Source: Flavivirga spongiicola (lineage in GTDB: Bacteria > Bacteroidota > Bacteroidia > Flavobacteriales > Flavobacteriaceae). Taken from it: a stretch of 64,000 bases of DNA. Positions 27,625 through 36,693 of the stretch are shown piece by piece (positions within the stretch are counted from its first letter, which is position 1; the number at the start of each line of letters is the position of its first letter). Below the pieces are notes generated by a model. That model did no database searches. It saw nothing but the letters and a program-made list of their open reading frames with translations, and was not told where the DNA came from. The position numbers and the translations under genes were made by a program. The DNA lies in contig NZ_JAUOEO010000001.1 in assembly GCF_030540825.1 (NCBI RefSeq), positions 717,001 through 781,000 on the forward strand, written 5' to 3'.

Positions 27625-27786
27625 TGAACTCATCTTGACTTTTTCTATTTCCTAAAAAATGGCTAAAATTCGCCCGTATTTCGTTACTTTTATTATTCGT
27701 AGCGATGCTATGCCTTTCAAAAAGTGCCTAATATGGACAAATTTTATCTCATTTTCGGTTAAACATTAAAAGTCAAGATGAGTTCA
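27625..27786. mobile_element. 162-bp element bounded by 19-bp perfect inverted repeats (MITE-like)
   Basis: The arms TGAACTCATCTTGACTTTT (27625-27643) and its exact reverse complement (27768-27786) bound a 124-bp core without a gene. The right end stops 3 bp from the haloperoxidase-fusion stop codon (27790-27792). The structure fits a small non-autonomous transposable element. No convincing target-site duplication was found, and no second copy is in the window. The alternative is a very long hairpin terminator for the minus-strand gene. Confidence 0.5.
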
Positions 27787-27789
27787 ATA

Positions 27790-30700
27790 TCAATTTTTAA
27801 CAATTAAAATTTTAGATGTATTACTTGTTTTAAGAATATATAATCCAGTTACAACCGTTTCTGGAAGTTTTAATAATGTCGTATTGTTTAAGGAATTAAA
27901 TTGGTTGCTAGCTATTTGTATTAACCTGCCATGAATATCAAAGAGATTAAATTCGTCTGTTGCCAAGGTATTTTTAATATAAACCTGATTGTTAGTAACT
28001 GGGTTTGGATAAATTAGAATATCTTTCTCTGAAAGATCTGAATCTGAAGAAAAATAGGGAATCGCAAAGTTATAAGCATCAATACCTATTTGTTCACCAA
28101 TTAAACGACCAGGAATATCATCTGCAGGCGGATGTATACCTCCCCAAATTCTAGAAAGACTTGTTTGATCTGAAGCATCACGATAGGTTGCCCATTGTAA
28201 TTTCACATCCACGGAGGGACCTTTTTCAAAAACCAAAAATTCATCCTTTTTAGCAATAAATTCTCCCATGCCACCAGGAAAAAAAGCATCTCCAGTTATT
28301 AATGTCATCACTTCTGCAGCAGCTCTGGAAAAGGTAGAATGCCCGGATACATATCCAGAAAAAGGTGGCGTCACAAAAGAAGGCCTTTGGTAAGGCCACC
28401 AGTTTTCTGCTAAAATCCAACCAACACCAGCGACATCTGATTCTGGATTATTTATGAAGTCATGACCTCGCCATGCATATACTTTTATTTTTCCAACGTG
28501 TTCATTATTCGCACCACTTAATTCATCACCTGCTTCTACAACTTCAATAAAACCATTTTCTAAAGGAATTCCTGCTGGATTATAGTTTGCTAATGATTCA
28601 TCGGTGCTTTGTCCTAGTTCACATAAGTGCCTTATTGCAGAAATTGGCCTTATGTAATCATACCATCCTTTTATTCCCCAAGCTGTAATGGCAGAATCGT
28701 GAAGCGCACCTCCCAAAATAAAATACGCTTTTACATCCCATTCAAGTGGGTTTAATTCATTGCCTTCACCATTGAATTTTCGTGTAAAAAGCGTATGATC
28801 TGTTACATAATTAAGAATTGTAAACCAGTGACCTGGCGGTGTTTCAGAATCTGGACCATCTGCCCAAAATTCGGCTAGAACTCTTGCGTAATCTGCTCTG
28901 GGAACCATTTGCGTTTCATAGGGTTGGTTCGTAACAGGGTTTATACTGTGTCCAATACTAATATCACCACCATCAATGGTGTCATAAAAGTTAGGGTAAT
29001 CTTTAAAATTTTTTGGAAATAAATTAATGTCAATATTCCCGATAGATTTTGGTGAGACATCCCATAAAATGCCATCTGATGGGTCTAAATGAGAGCTCCA
29101 TAAAGATACCAAAGAGAAATTCCATTTATATTGCTCATTAGAAACTGTTTGTGTTTCTGTATTTAACTGCGGTGGCATTTCCGGATCGTGATACATCACA
29201 TAATCGTTGCCGTTTCTTTGGCGAGTTGTTTTTTTGTTGCTAGATAATGCAAATGGGGACACAGATCCCCATTCCGGACTTAAGAACTCTGGGGTTGACC
29301 CCGGAATTAAATTACCGCTTTGATCAATAAATGTATTAAAAGTTAATGGTTGCCAACGATTAGGGTTTGTTATGTTAGTCGCTTGCCCTGATGGATTAAG
29401 AACAATTGGCGGGTTTGCAGGTTCGTAAAAACTATTATCGTAATCACTTGACTCTCTTGAATTATCTGAAAGACCGTAGTTAATGAGTACCTGACCTACA
29501 TAATTTCCAAAATCAGCCGCATTACCAGTAAGATAAGAAGTTGACGTATAACTTGAATCGTAACCTAATTGTTCCATAAGCATGTCAAATCGCGCTAAAG
29601 ATTCTTCGGCACCCGGTGAGTTTTGAAAACGATGCGTTAATAAACGATAAACCGCATAACTCATGGCTTTTCTTATTGAGACTTCATGGCTTTCTGCAGG
29701 TGTAAAGTCTGTTAACTCATTTTGAAAATTATTGACTTTATTTCCTAATAGATAAGGTTTAGCCTGTTTGTTGTAAACGGCCCAAACATCATAAAGAGCT
29801 ACCGATGTGTGAAAAAGGTTTCTAGCATGTACTGTAGGACGTGCATAATCATTCCTTATAGCTTCAAGTAATGCTTCATTCCAAATTCTTGCGACAGAAA
29901 TGTTTTCTGAAACATTGGCTACACTTAAAATTACATCCAGATTATTTACTAAACTATTACAGTTGCCATCAGTTTCTACAACTGATATACTCCCCTTTTG
30001 ATGTAATCCCCATTTTACTGAAATACTATTAGTATTCTGACCACTAAGTAATTCACCTCCTTCTATAGTCCACTTAAGTTGAGAACCAATAGTAGTTGGT
30101 GTATAATTATAAGTTTCTATTTTGTTAAATGCAGATTGCGATGCTCCTAAAATTTCGTTTGAAGCTAAATATTCGCAGCTACCATCATCAAGTGTTGCTA
30201 ATGGGTTGTAATTACATGAATTAGGATCTGTACATCCACTTATTAAAATGTTTTCATCTATTTGTAGTGTGGAATCTCCTTCTTTAAGAATGTATCTATG
30301 GTTTGTTTCAACATTTAAAAATGTTTGTTTTGAGGATGAAGACCAAATAATTTCAGCACTATCTATAACGGTATTAGCGGCCAAACCAAAATGTAAAACT
30401 AAAGAGTGTTGACTACAGTGACTCCCTTGACCATGCACTTCTTGAATTAATTTTTCGCCATTAACGGTTAAAATTACTTTAGCCCCCATAGCATCTTTAT
30501 TAATACTAACACCTTCTAAATTAAATTGCACCCAATTTTTATCGTTAGAATTATTAGGGTTTAGTTGATTTACAAAAAAAGTTGATTTGGAATTTAAATC
30601 GCCATTCATCTCCTGTACAACAACCATGATATCAAGGTCACCATCTTTGTCAAAATCGCAATAAGCCATACCACGTCCTCTTCGAGGGTCATCAATCCCG

Positions 30701-31878
30701 GCACTTGTTGAGATGTCTGAAAATGTAGAATCTCCGTTATTTAAATATAGTTTATTAGGATCACTCTCTCCGGTGGGTAAAAATGATGAAGGTACTCTTC
30801 CATTGGCAACAAATAAGTCTAACCAGGAATCATTATTAATATCTAAAAAAGCCGTACCCCAGCCAGTTGTTAATGCATTGCCACCAAATTCTGAAGTATT
30901 TGTATTTTCAACAGCGGCATTTGCTGTAATATCCAAAAACACAGAACTCCCATTGTTTTCAAGAAGTACGTTTCTGCCTAAATTTGTTACGTAATAATCG
31001 AAATCTGAATCTTTATCAATATCGCCATAAGCAATTCCCATAGCATAAATGCCAACGTTGGTTTGAGATACGCTAGAAACATCAGAAAAAGAAGCGTTTG
31101 GGTAATTGTTTTGATACAATGCGTTAGAGAGAATGTATGCTCCAAAGTCGTTAGCAATGTATAAATCTTGATCATCATCTTGGTCGAAATCTGTTGGTAT
31201 TACTGCTAAAGCGCAACCCGAGTTGTCTATACCCAATGCTGCTGATTTCTCGGTAAAAGTACCATCGCCATTATTTTCGTAAAACAGGTTTTCAAAGCAA
31301 TCATGATCAAACCCGGTAATTTCTCCCTCGGCGTTATAGGTAAAACGACGTTCTTTAATATAATTAACGGCATAAATATCTAAAAAACTATCTTTGTTAT
31401 AGTCTATCAAAGAAGCTCCCATAGTAAAACTTTTTTCTAGTAAACCAGACGTGAGCCCTCTTTCAGAAAATGTACCATTCCCATTATTAATAAAAAGAAG
31501 ATTCCTTTCAAAATCTCCTAAGTTTCCTTTTCCATTCCAAGTGGTGACGAAAAGATCTCTATAACCATCATTATTTATATCTCCACTTACAGCAGCTGTC
31601 GTATAAAAGTTTTTAGTTATTTCAAACCCTGCTGATGGGACTTCTACAAATGTTCCGTTTCCAAGGTTACGATATAATTTGTCTTTTGAAAGACCGCTAG
31701 TTAAATAGAGATCCTCCCAACCATCATTATTATAATCAAAGAAAACACAGCCTCCACCCATATGTCCAAATTCATCAAATACATGATCTATTCCTGAAGC
31801 TTGGTCAAGTCTTTGAAAAGTTTGCGAAATTGACGTATTCCATATTAAGAAAATGGATAGGAAGACTATTTTTTTCAT
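27790..31878 (-). CDS. FG-GAP/UnbV repeat protein fused to a vanadium-dependent haloperoxidase, with T9SS sorting domain
   Basis: A 1362-residue secreted protein. A signal peptide (about 1-18) precedes FG-GAP/VCBS repeats (about 25-430; many DxNxDGxxD-like calcium loops such as DYNNDGWEDLY). An ASPIC/UnbV domain follows (about 463-534, GQGSHCSQHSLVLHFGLA), then a Cys linker CTDPNSCNYNPLATLDDGSC (about 548-567) and an Ig-like domain. Residues about 655-1285 are a PAP2/vanadium haloperoxidase domain. The vanadate-site signatures are complete: K1070-x6-R1077-P, SGH at 1178-1180, and S1242-R1243-x5-H1249-x3-D1253. A type A T9SS domain (about 1286-1362) ends the protein. Members use peroxide to oxidise halides, or act as phosphatases. 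Its promoter carries box D, the same box found upstream of the Kelch lipoprotein. Confidence 0.9.
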   Translation of the reverse strand: MKKIVFLSIFLIWNTSISQTFQRLDQASGIDHVFDEFGHMGGGCVFFDYNNDGWEDLYLTSGLSKDKLYRNLGNGTFVEVPSAGFEITKNFYTTAAVSGDINNDGYRDLFVTTWNGKGNLGDFERNLLFINNGNGTFSERGLTSGLLEKSFTMGASLIDYNKDSFLDIYAVNYIKERRFTYNAEGEITGFDHDCFENLFYENNGDGTFTEKSAALGIDNSGCALAVIPTDFDQDDDQDLYIANDFGAYILSNALYQNNYPNASFSDVSSVSQTNVGIYAMGIAYGDIDKDSDFDYYVTNLGRNVLLENNGSSVFLDITANAAVENTNTSEFGGNALTTGWGTAFLDINNDSWLDLFVANGRVPSSFLPTGESDPNKLYLNNGDSTFSDISTSAGIDDPRRGRGMAYCDFDKDGDLDIMVVVQEMNGDLNSKSTFFVNQLNPNNSNDKNWVQFNLEGVSINKDAMGAKVILTVNGEKLIQEVHGQGSHCSQHSLVLHFGLAANTVIDSAEIIWSSSSKQTFLNVETNHRYILKEGDSTLQIDENILISGCTDPNSCNYNPLATLDDGSCEYLASNEILGASQSAFNKIETYNYTPTTIGSQLKWTIEGGELLSGQNTNSISVKWGLHQKGSISVVETDGNCNSLVNNLDVILSVANVSENISVARIWNEALLEAIRNDYARPTVHARNLFHTSVALYDVWAVYNKQAKPYLLGNKVNNFQNELTDFTPAESHEVSIRKAMSYAVYRLLTHRFQNSPGAEESLARFDMLMEQLGYDSSYTSTSYLTGNAADFGNYVGQVLINYGLSDNSRESSDYDNSFYEPANPPIVLNPSGQATNITNPNRWQPLTFNTFIDQSGNLIPGSTPEFLSPEWGSVSPFALSSNKKTTRQRNGNDYVMYHDPEMPPQLNTETQTVSNEQYKWNFSLVSLWSSHLDPSDGILWDVSPKSIGNIDINLFPKNFKDYPNFYDTIDGGDISIGHSINPVTNQPYETQMVPRADYARVLAEFWADGPDSETPPGHWFTILNYVTDHTLFTRKFNGEGNELNPLEWDVKAYFILGGALHDSAITAWGIKGWYDYIRPISAIRHLCELGQSTDESLANYNPAGIPLENGFIEVVEAGDELSGANNEHVGKIKVYAWRGHDFINNPESDVAGVGWILAENWWPYQRPSFVTPPFSGYVSGHSTFSRAAAEVMTLITGDAFFPGGMGEFIAKKDEFLVFEKGPSVDVKLQWATYRDASDQTSLSRIWGGIHPPADDIPGRLIGEQIGIDAYNFAIPYFSSDSDLSEKDILIYPNPVTNNQVYIKNTLATDEFNLFDIHGRLIQIASNQFNSLNNTTLLKLPETVVTGLYILKTSNTSKILIVKN

Positions 31879-31970
31879 GATTATTTATTCCTTTTTAACT
31901 AAACACACCAAAAAACATATTGCTTTAATAAAGCTTCATATATTTCCATACTTTACACATTTAGAGGCAA

Positions 31971-32017
31971 CAAACTTAAATGAAAGTGTAAAAAAAAATG
32001 TAAGGACAATTCCCTAT
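31971..32017 (-). promoter_or_regulatory. AGGA-N4-TCCY box and -7 element before the haloperoxidase fusion (site D)
   Basis: Read on the minus strand, GGGA-N4-TCCT (32003-32014, centre 32008.5) is followed by TAAGTTTG (31978 down to 31971), a perfect -7 element. Its first base is 30.5 bp from the box centre, the same spacing as sites A, B and C. The 5'-UTR would be about 85 bases. Confidence 0.75.
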
Positions 32018-32047
32018 TTTTAAATGAATGTAGGTTATATTGAAGAA

Positions 32048-32716
32048 CTATTCCGTTGAATTATACAATGATTCAATAAGTAATTTGTTTTTAATAGCGA
32101 TAGCTTGCAGATTGTTGTAACCACTAACATCAAGTTTTTTTGCAATGTTAGTTCTATGATTGTCAATTGTTTTTGGGCTATTGAATAGTGCTTCAGCTAT
32201 TTCAGAAGTTGACAAATTTTCTGATATTTTATAAAGTATTTTTATTTCAGTTTTAGTTAGTTCACTAAGGTTTCTTATTAAGTTTTCAACATCTATAAAT
32301 TCTTCTTTATGTCTCTCAAAAAAGGCTTTGCAATTTCTGCCTGTATAATAATTCCCCTTTTTTAATTCATTTAAACATATCTTAATTTCTTCATGCATCC
32401 CATCTTTAAATAAAAACCCATTAGGCTTTAATTTTTTTGCTTTAATTAGGGTTGGAATATCCATACAATTGGTAAGTAAAACCACTTTCTTTTCAGAGTA
32501 ATTCTGCTTTAATCTTTTTAAGGCTTCCACACCATTTACAACAGGCATTTCGAGATCCAGAATAAGATAATCTACCGCTTCAATATTATCCAAAGCTTCC
32601 TGTCCATTTTCAACATCAAGTGTTACTTCAAATCCTTCAAAAGAGTTAATAAGAATTTTTAAGCCCAAACGCACAATATAGTGGTCGTCCGCAACAAGTA
32701 CTTTTAGTTTTTCCAT
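32048..32716 (-). CDS. LuxR/NarL-type two-component response regulator
   Basis: A 222-residue protein. The receiver domain (1-120) has acidic D10/D11, phosphoacceptor D54 in ILDLEMP, and K104 in FLFKDGM. A GerE/LuxR helix-turn-helix occupies about 150-212 (LTKTEIKILYKISENLSTSEIAEALFNSPKTIDNHRTNIAKKL). It starts 7 bp after the histidine kinase stop and is co-transcribed with it. LuxR-type activators typically bind near -42. The AGGA-N4-TCCY boxes in the two flanking promoters lie at about that distance, so it is the best candidate for their reader (inference). Confidence 0.93.
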   Translation of the reverse strand: MEKLKVLVADDHYIVRLGLKILINSFEGFEVTLDVENGQEALDNIEAVDYLILDLEMPVVNGVEALKRLKQNYSEKKVVLLTNCMDIPTLIKAKKLKPNGFLFKDGMHEEIKICLNELKKGNYYTGRNCKAFFERHKEEFIDVENLIRNLSELTKTEIKILYKISENLSTSEIAEALFNSPKTIDNHRTNIAKKLDVSGYNNLQAIAIKNKLLIESLYNSTE

Positions 32717-32723
32717 GGCTTTT

Positions 32724-34898
32724 TTAATTGAGTGGATTTAATTGTAAAATAAAAATAGACCCAGAAGGTTCATTTTTTTCGTAAATAATTTGTGAATCTA
32801 TTTCAGCAAGCATTTTTTTACATAAAGATAAACCAATACCATAACCTTTTTCTGCATTTGTACCTAATGCAGCAGGAACCCTCTCAGTATTTTTTATCAG
32901 AAGATTATGTATATCTTCATTAAATCCAATGCCAGAATCAGCAATTTTAATTTCAGTTAAACCGTTTAAGGATTTTATTATTTCAACATTTATAGTTCCT
33001 TTTTTATTGGTAAACTTTACTGCATTAGAGAGTATGTTTCTTAAGGCAAAATCTACAATGTTTAAATCTGATTTAATAAAATTCAGTTTCACATCTGGAG
33101 AAAAATTAACAACTAATTCTTTAGCAACAATCGAGCTTTCAATTAATTTTAAGTTCGTGTTAATCAAATCAATCAAAGAAAGGTTACTTTTTTTTACTTT
33201 AACACCCGAAGACTGGCTAATAGTCCAATTTAAAAGATTATTTAAAAGGTTTAACAGATTACTTGTGCTTGATTCTATAACAGCTAAGTTTTTCTTTAAT
33301 TCATCTTTATGAATGGTATTTAAATTATGTCTTAAAATAAATAACAAGTTGTAAAGATCGGTCATAGGGCTTTTAACATCATGAGCTATTATAGATAACA
33401 ACTGATCTTTAATTTTATTTAAGCCATGAAGTTCTTTTCTCTGAGCCTTTATTTCTTTATTTATCAAGACTAACTTTTCGTTTTGAGAATTAATTTTTTC
33501 GTTTCGTTGAGAAAGAAGTTTTTGAGCTTTTTTGTTTTGAATATAGGATCGTAGTATTAAAATAAGAACTAGTAAAATTAAAGCTGATAGTATAATTAAC
33601 CCTTGAAATTGTTGTTGTTTATTTTTTAATTTTAAATCGTTTAGAGCAAAGTCAATTTCTAATTTTTCTAGATCCCGCTCTTTTTGCTTAAGGGAATACT
33701 GAACTTGAGTTTGTTCTTTTTGAGTTATTAATTGTATCTCTTTTATATCATTATCATATTTTAAATAGCTCTCTAAATACGCTAACGAAAGTAAAGTGTT
33801 TCTGTTTTGTTTTTCAATTTCATATAAGCCTTTATAAGCATCTTTTAGCACGTTAAGGTTTACTATATGACTTTCATTGTTAATGACTTTTCTATAAAAT
33901 AAACGAGCTTCATTAAACTTTGATTGTTCTTTATAATAAATTGCTAGGTTTAATGATGCTCGATAACCTTCCTGTAAAAATGCATATTTAGAAGCAATTT
34001 GTTGAGCTTTACTATAATTATTAAAAGCAATGTTTTTATCATTTTTAAGATAATGAATATCGCCTAAATGCAGTAGCATGGTACACTCTTCTTTTTTTAA
34101 TCCTAGTTGACGATACCCTAACAGCGCATCATTATAGTGTTCTATTGCAATATCTAATTTATTTAAATCTACATGGGTTTGCGCCATTTTTTCTTGAGCC
34201 CTAAAAACCCTAAAAGTATTGTTATTATTAGTAGCCTCATTTAAAGCATTTGTAAACGATTCAATAGCATCATTATAATCATTTAAATTATAGCTAACAG
34301 TACCAATATTCATGTAATATTTATAGCGATCAACTTTAACCTTCAAATCATTTATAATATCGTAGCAGTTTAAATATAACTCTAAAGATCGTTTGTAGTC
34401 CCCAATATTATTATAGAGTAACCCTAAATTATTTAAAATGGTAAACTCATTATCTTTATCCTTTAACTTTATATAAAGTTTTAAAGCTTTTTTATAGGAT
34501 TCTTCAGCCTGTGATATATAGTTTAAGTCGTTTTCAACCAGGCCTCGAAGTGTAAAGTATAAGGCTTTGCTCTTTTCTTCTACTTCTAAAAATTCAATAT
34601 CATTAAGAATCAACAAAGCATCTTTATAACGTCCATTTATAAAAAGGGCTGTTATATAGTTTGTTGCTACCTTAAACTTTAATGCATTCGATTCAGTTTC
34701 TTCGAAGAATGAAAAAGCCTCTTTAGCGTAGCTTAAGCTTTTAAGTGGATTCTTGTTTATGCTTTGAGAATAGTTAAAATTGAGAGTATTAATATCGTTT
34801 ATAACAGAAAGAGAGTCTTTCTGTTTTTGCCCATACGAGAATATAGCCAATAAAAAAAAGCCTATGAAAAAAACAAGAATGTATTTACGTGGTTTCAT
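32724..34898 (-). CDS. TPR-containing sensor histidine kinase
   Basis: A 724-residue kinase. A signal peptide (to about residue 23) leads a periplasmic array of TPR repeats (about 60-400; several units such as LYNNIGDYKRSLELYLNCYDI and MNIGTVSYNLNDYNDAIESF). A coiled-coil segment, one transmembrane helix (about 435-455) and a second coiled coil follow. HisKA has phosphoacceptor H506 in IIAHDVKSP. The HATPase domain carries the N box NILSNAVKF, G1 box IADSGIGF and G2 box GYGIGLSL. Periplasmic TPR sensors of this type are common in Bacteroidetes and are thought to sense through protein partners. Its response regulator is the next gene. A -7 element sits 18 bp upstream. Confidence 0.93.
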   Translation of the reverse strand: MKPRKYILVFFIGFFLLAIFSYGQKQKDSLSVINDINTLNFNYSQSINKNPLKSLSYAKEAFSFFEETESNALKFKVATNYITALFINGRYKDALLILNDIEFLEVEEKSKALYFTLRGLVENDLNYISQAEESYKKALKLYIKLKDKDNEFTILNNLGLLYNNIGDYKRSLELYLNCYDIINDLKVKVDRYKYYMNIGTVSYNLNDYNDAIESFTNALNEATNNNNTFRVFRAQEKMAQTHVDLNKLDIAIEHYNDALLGYRQLGLKKEECTMLLHLGDIHYLKNDKNIAFNNYSKAQQIASKYAFLQEGYRASLNLAIYYKEQSKFNEARLFYRKVINNESHIVNLNVLKDAYKGLYEIEKQNRNTLLSLAYLESYLKYDNDIKEIQLITQKEQTQVQYSLKQKERDLEKLEIDFALNDLKLKNKQQQFQGLIILSALILLVLILILRSYIQNKKAQKLLSQRNEKINSQNEKLVLINKEIKAQRKELHGLNKIKDQLLSIIAHDVKSPMTDLYNLLFILRHNLNTIHKDELKKNLAVIESSTSNLLNLLNNLLNWTISQSSGVKVKKSNLSLIDLINTNLKLIESSIVAKELVVNFSPDVKLNFIKSDLNIVDFALRNILSNAVKFTNKKGTINVEIIKSLNGLTEIKIADSGIGFNEDIHNLLIKNTERVPAALGTNAEKGYGIGLSLCKKMLAEIDSQIIYEKNEPSGSIFILQLNPLN

Positions 34899-34915
34899 TT
34901 GCTATTAGGTAGCAA

Positions 34916-34923
34916 CAAATATA
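34916..34923 (-). promoter_or_regulatory. -7 promoter element for the histidine kinase/response regulator operon
   Basis: The minus strand reads TATATTTG, matching TAnnTTTG, with a predicted start about 10 bases before the ATG at 34898. The AGGA box of site C is centred 44.5 bp upstream, so the box could influence both divergent units. Confidence 0.5.
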
Positions 34924-34960
34924 ACGGAATATTCATTATATTCTGGTAAATCAAAAAAAT

Positions 34961-35005
34961 GAGGAATTATCCCTATGTTTTTTTTAGTCTTCTGGTATAA
35001 GTTTG
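34961..35005 (+). promoter_or_regulatory. AGGA-N4-TCCY box and -7 element before the Kelch-like lipoprotein (site C)
   Basis: GAGGAATTATCCCTAT at 34961-34976 holds AGGA-ATTA-TCCC centred at 34967.5. TAAGTTTG at 34998-35005 is a perfect -7 element 30.5 bp from that centre. The flanks AAAAAT before and GTTT after the box match site B at 55862-55887. Confidence 0.75.
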
Positions 35006-35084
35006 CTGTCACAACATAACCTGTTTAATAACAGAAGGTTAAAAAAGACTAAACTAATAACTATCTAAAATTTCACTAAACATT

Positions 35085-36545
35085 ATGAAATCAAAACAAA
35101 AATTAAAGTATCTATTTTCATTAGTACTATTATTTGGACTACTGTTTACAACAAGCTGTGATAAAGATGACGATGATCCTCAAACAGATTTAACTGGTCT
35201 GATTCAATTCGGATTTGTAGAAGAATCACTTAGCGATTTCCCTTTTGGTGTGGATCAAAGTACCTATGTCATAGAAAATGATGATCTTTTACCATATCAA
35301 TTTGATGTCAGTAACTTAACGGCAACATTTGTTGCTATTAAAGGCTCTACAGTAACTGTAAATGGTGTTGAACAAATAAGTGGTGTAACCACCAATGATT
35401 TTACAAATGATGTTATCTATACTTTAACAGCCATAGATGGTGTATCACAAAGAACATATACGGTTAAAGCAAAAGTATCTCAAGTAAATCCAGAAGAAGT
35501 ACAATGGAATCAAGTAGGCGTAAATGCATTTGATGTAGATTTAAGCTCCCAGAAATATTTCTTTCTTAACGGTAAGCACTTTCTAATTGTTGGAAAAGAA
35601 GGGAAATTTGGAGTATCTAAATTGTATAGTTCTACAGGTGGGAGTAATTGGACAGAAGAAACACCAACGGGAGACTTTCCAACGGGTTCAGATCATAATA
35701 TTATTGTACAAAATGGTGTTGCTTATGTTGTAGGGTTTGCAGAATTACTTGATCCTTTTGGAATTGGAGATCCTCAATTTTTTCAAAAAGGATTAACCTC
35801 AGATTTATATACAACAAGTGATGGTATTGAATGGACAAAAGTAACTGGAGCATTAGCGATAGATACAGGAGGCTTTTTTGGACCAGAATCTGTTGCCTCA
35901 GTTAGGACTCCTTCATTTTCTGTAGATGGTACAATCTATGGTATTGGAGGTAATCAAGCAGTTTTTAGTAATCTTGAAGGTTTCAAGCCAGATGCAGTCT
36001 ATACCCCAGCAGCAGCAATCGCTTCTAAAACATTAATATCTACAGATGATGGTGCTACTTTTGAGTTAACTGACGATTACACAGCAGAAATGACAAGAAG
36101 AACATATGCAGGTTCATACATGTATGAAGGGAAAATGCATATTGTTGGAGGATTGGATTTAGAAGGTGTTCCTTTAAGTGATATTTGGTCTTCAACAGAT
36201 GGTGTTACCTGGACGCTGGTATCTGATGGTGCCTTTTCTGCCAGAATGAGAACAAGCGTTGTAGCTTATGATGACAAGTTATGGATGTTTGGAGGCGCCT
36301 TAGCCGATGGCACTTGTACTTCTGAAATTTTAACATCTGACGACGGTGGTGTTACTTGGGCTTTAGTTGAAGCATTTCAAGCGCTACCAGACACTTTTAC
36401 TCCAAGATGTAATTCTAATATTTTTGTCGATGCTCAAGGAAATATCTTTATTATAGGTGGACAAACAACTACTGTAGTTGACGGAAAAGCTGAATTTAGT
36501 ACTTTAACTGATATATGGTCAGGTAAATTAAATAAACTAAACTAA
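35085..36545 (+). CDS. Kelch-like (DUF6242-type) lipoprotein
   Basis: A 486-residue lipoprotein (lipobox Cys25 followed by an acidic DKDDDD run, which favours surface export in Bacteroidetes). Residues about 35-125 form an Ig/cadherin-like domain (TVNGVEQISGVTTNDFTNDVIYTLTAIDG). The remainder is a beta-propeller of repeated units with YSSTGGSNWTEET, YTTSDGIEWTKV, IWSSTDGVTWTLV and LTSDDGGVTWALV, resembling Kelch/DUF6242 proteins. Its function is not known; a binding or sensing role at the surface is plausible. It lies between promoter site C and a susC gene. An imperfect hairpin at 36573 separates it from susC. Confidence 0.82.
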   Translation: MKSKQKLKYLFSLVLLFGLLFTTSCDKDDDDPQTDLTGLIQFGFVEESLSDFPFGVDQSTYVIENDDLLPYQFDVSNLTATFVAIKGSTVTVNGVEQISGVTTNDFTNDVIYTLTAIDGVSQRTYTVKAKVSQVNPEEVQWNQVGVNAFDVDLSSQKYFFLNGKHFLIVGKEGKFGVSKLYSSTGGSNWTEETPTGDFPTGSDHNIIVQNGVAYVVGFAELLDPFGIGDPQFFQKGLTSDLYTTSDGIEWTKVTGALAIDTGGFFGPESVASVRTPSFSVDGTIYGIGGNQAVFSNLEGFKPDAVYTPAAAIASKTLISTDDGATFELTDDYTAEMTRRTYAGSYMYEGKMHIVGGLDLEGVPLSDIWSSTDGVTWTLVSDGAFSARMRTSVVAYDDKLWMFGGALADGTCTSEILTSDDGGVTWALVEAFQALPDTFTPRCNSNIFVDAQGNIFIIGGQTTTVVDGKAEFSTLTDIWSGKLNKLN

Positions 36546-36572
36546 ATAATCTACGTATAGTAATAAGTAATG

Positions 36573-36628
36573 TGGAAAATGTAAAGTATGCTACTTTATT
36601 TAACAAAATTTATACTTCGCATTTTCCA
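36573..36628 (+). terminator. Imperfect 17-bp hairpin between the Kelch-like gene and susC
   Basis: 36573-36589 (TGGAAAATGTAAAGTAT) pairs with 36612-36628 at 15 of 17 positions plus a G-U pair, with a 22-nt loop. No long T run follows directly. It could terminate or attenuate transcription before the second susC. Confidence 0.6.
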
Positions 36629-36693
36629 TTTAAAGACAGTTTTTTGTTTCATTACTACATAGCTATAATCATCGATTAATAAAATATAAAGAA

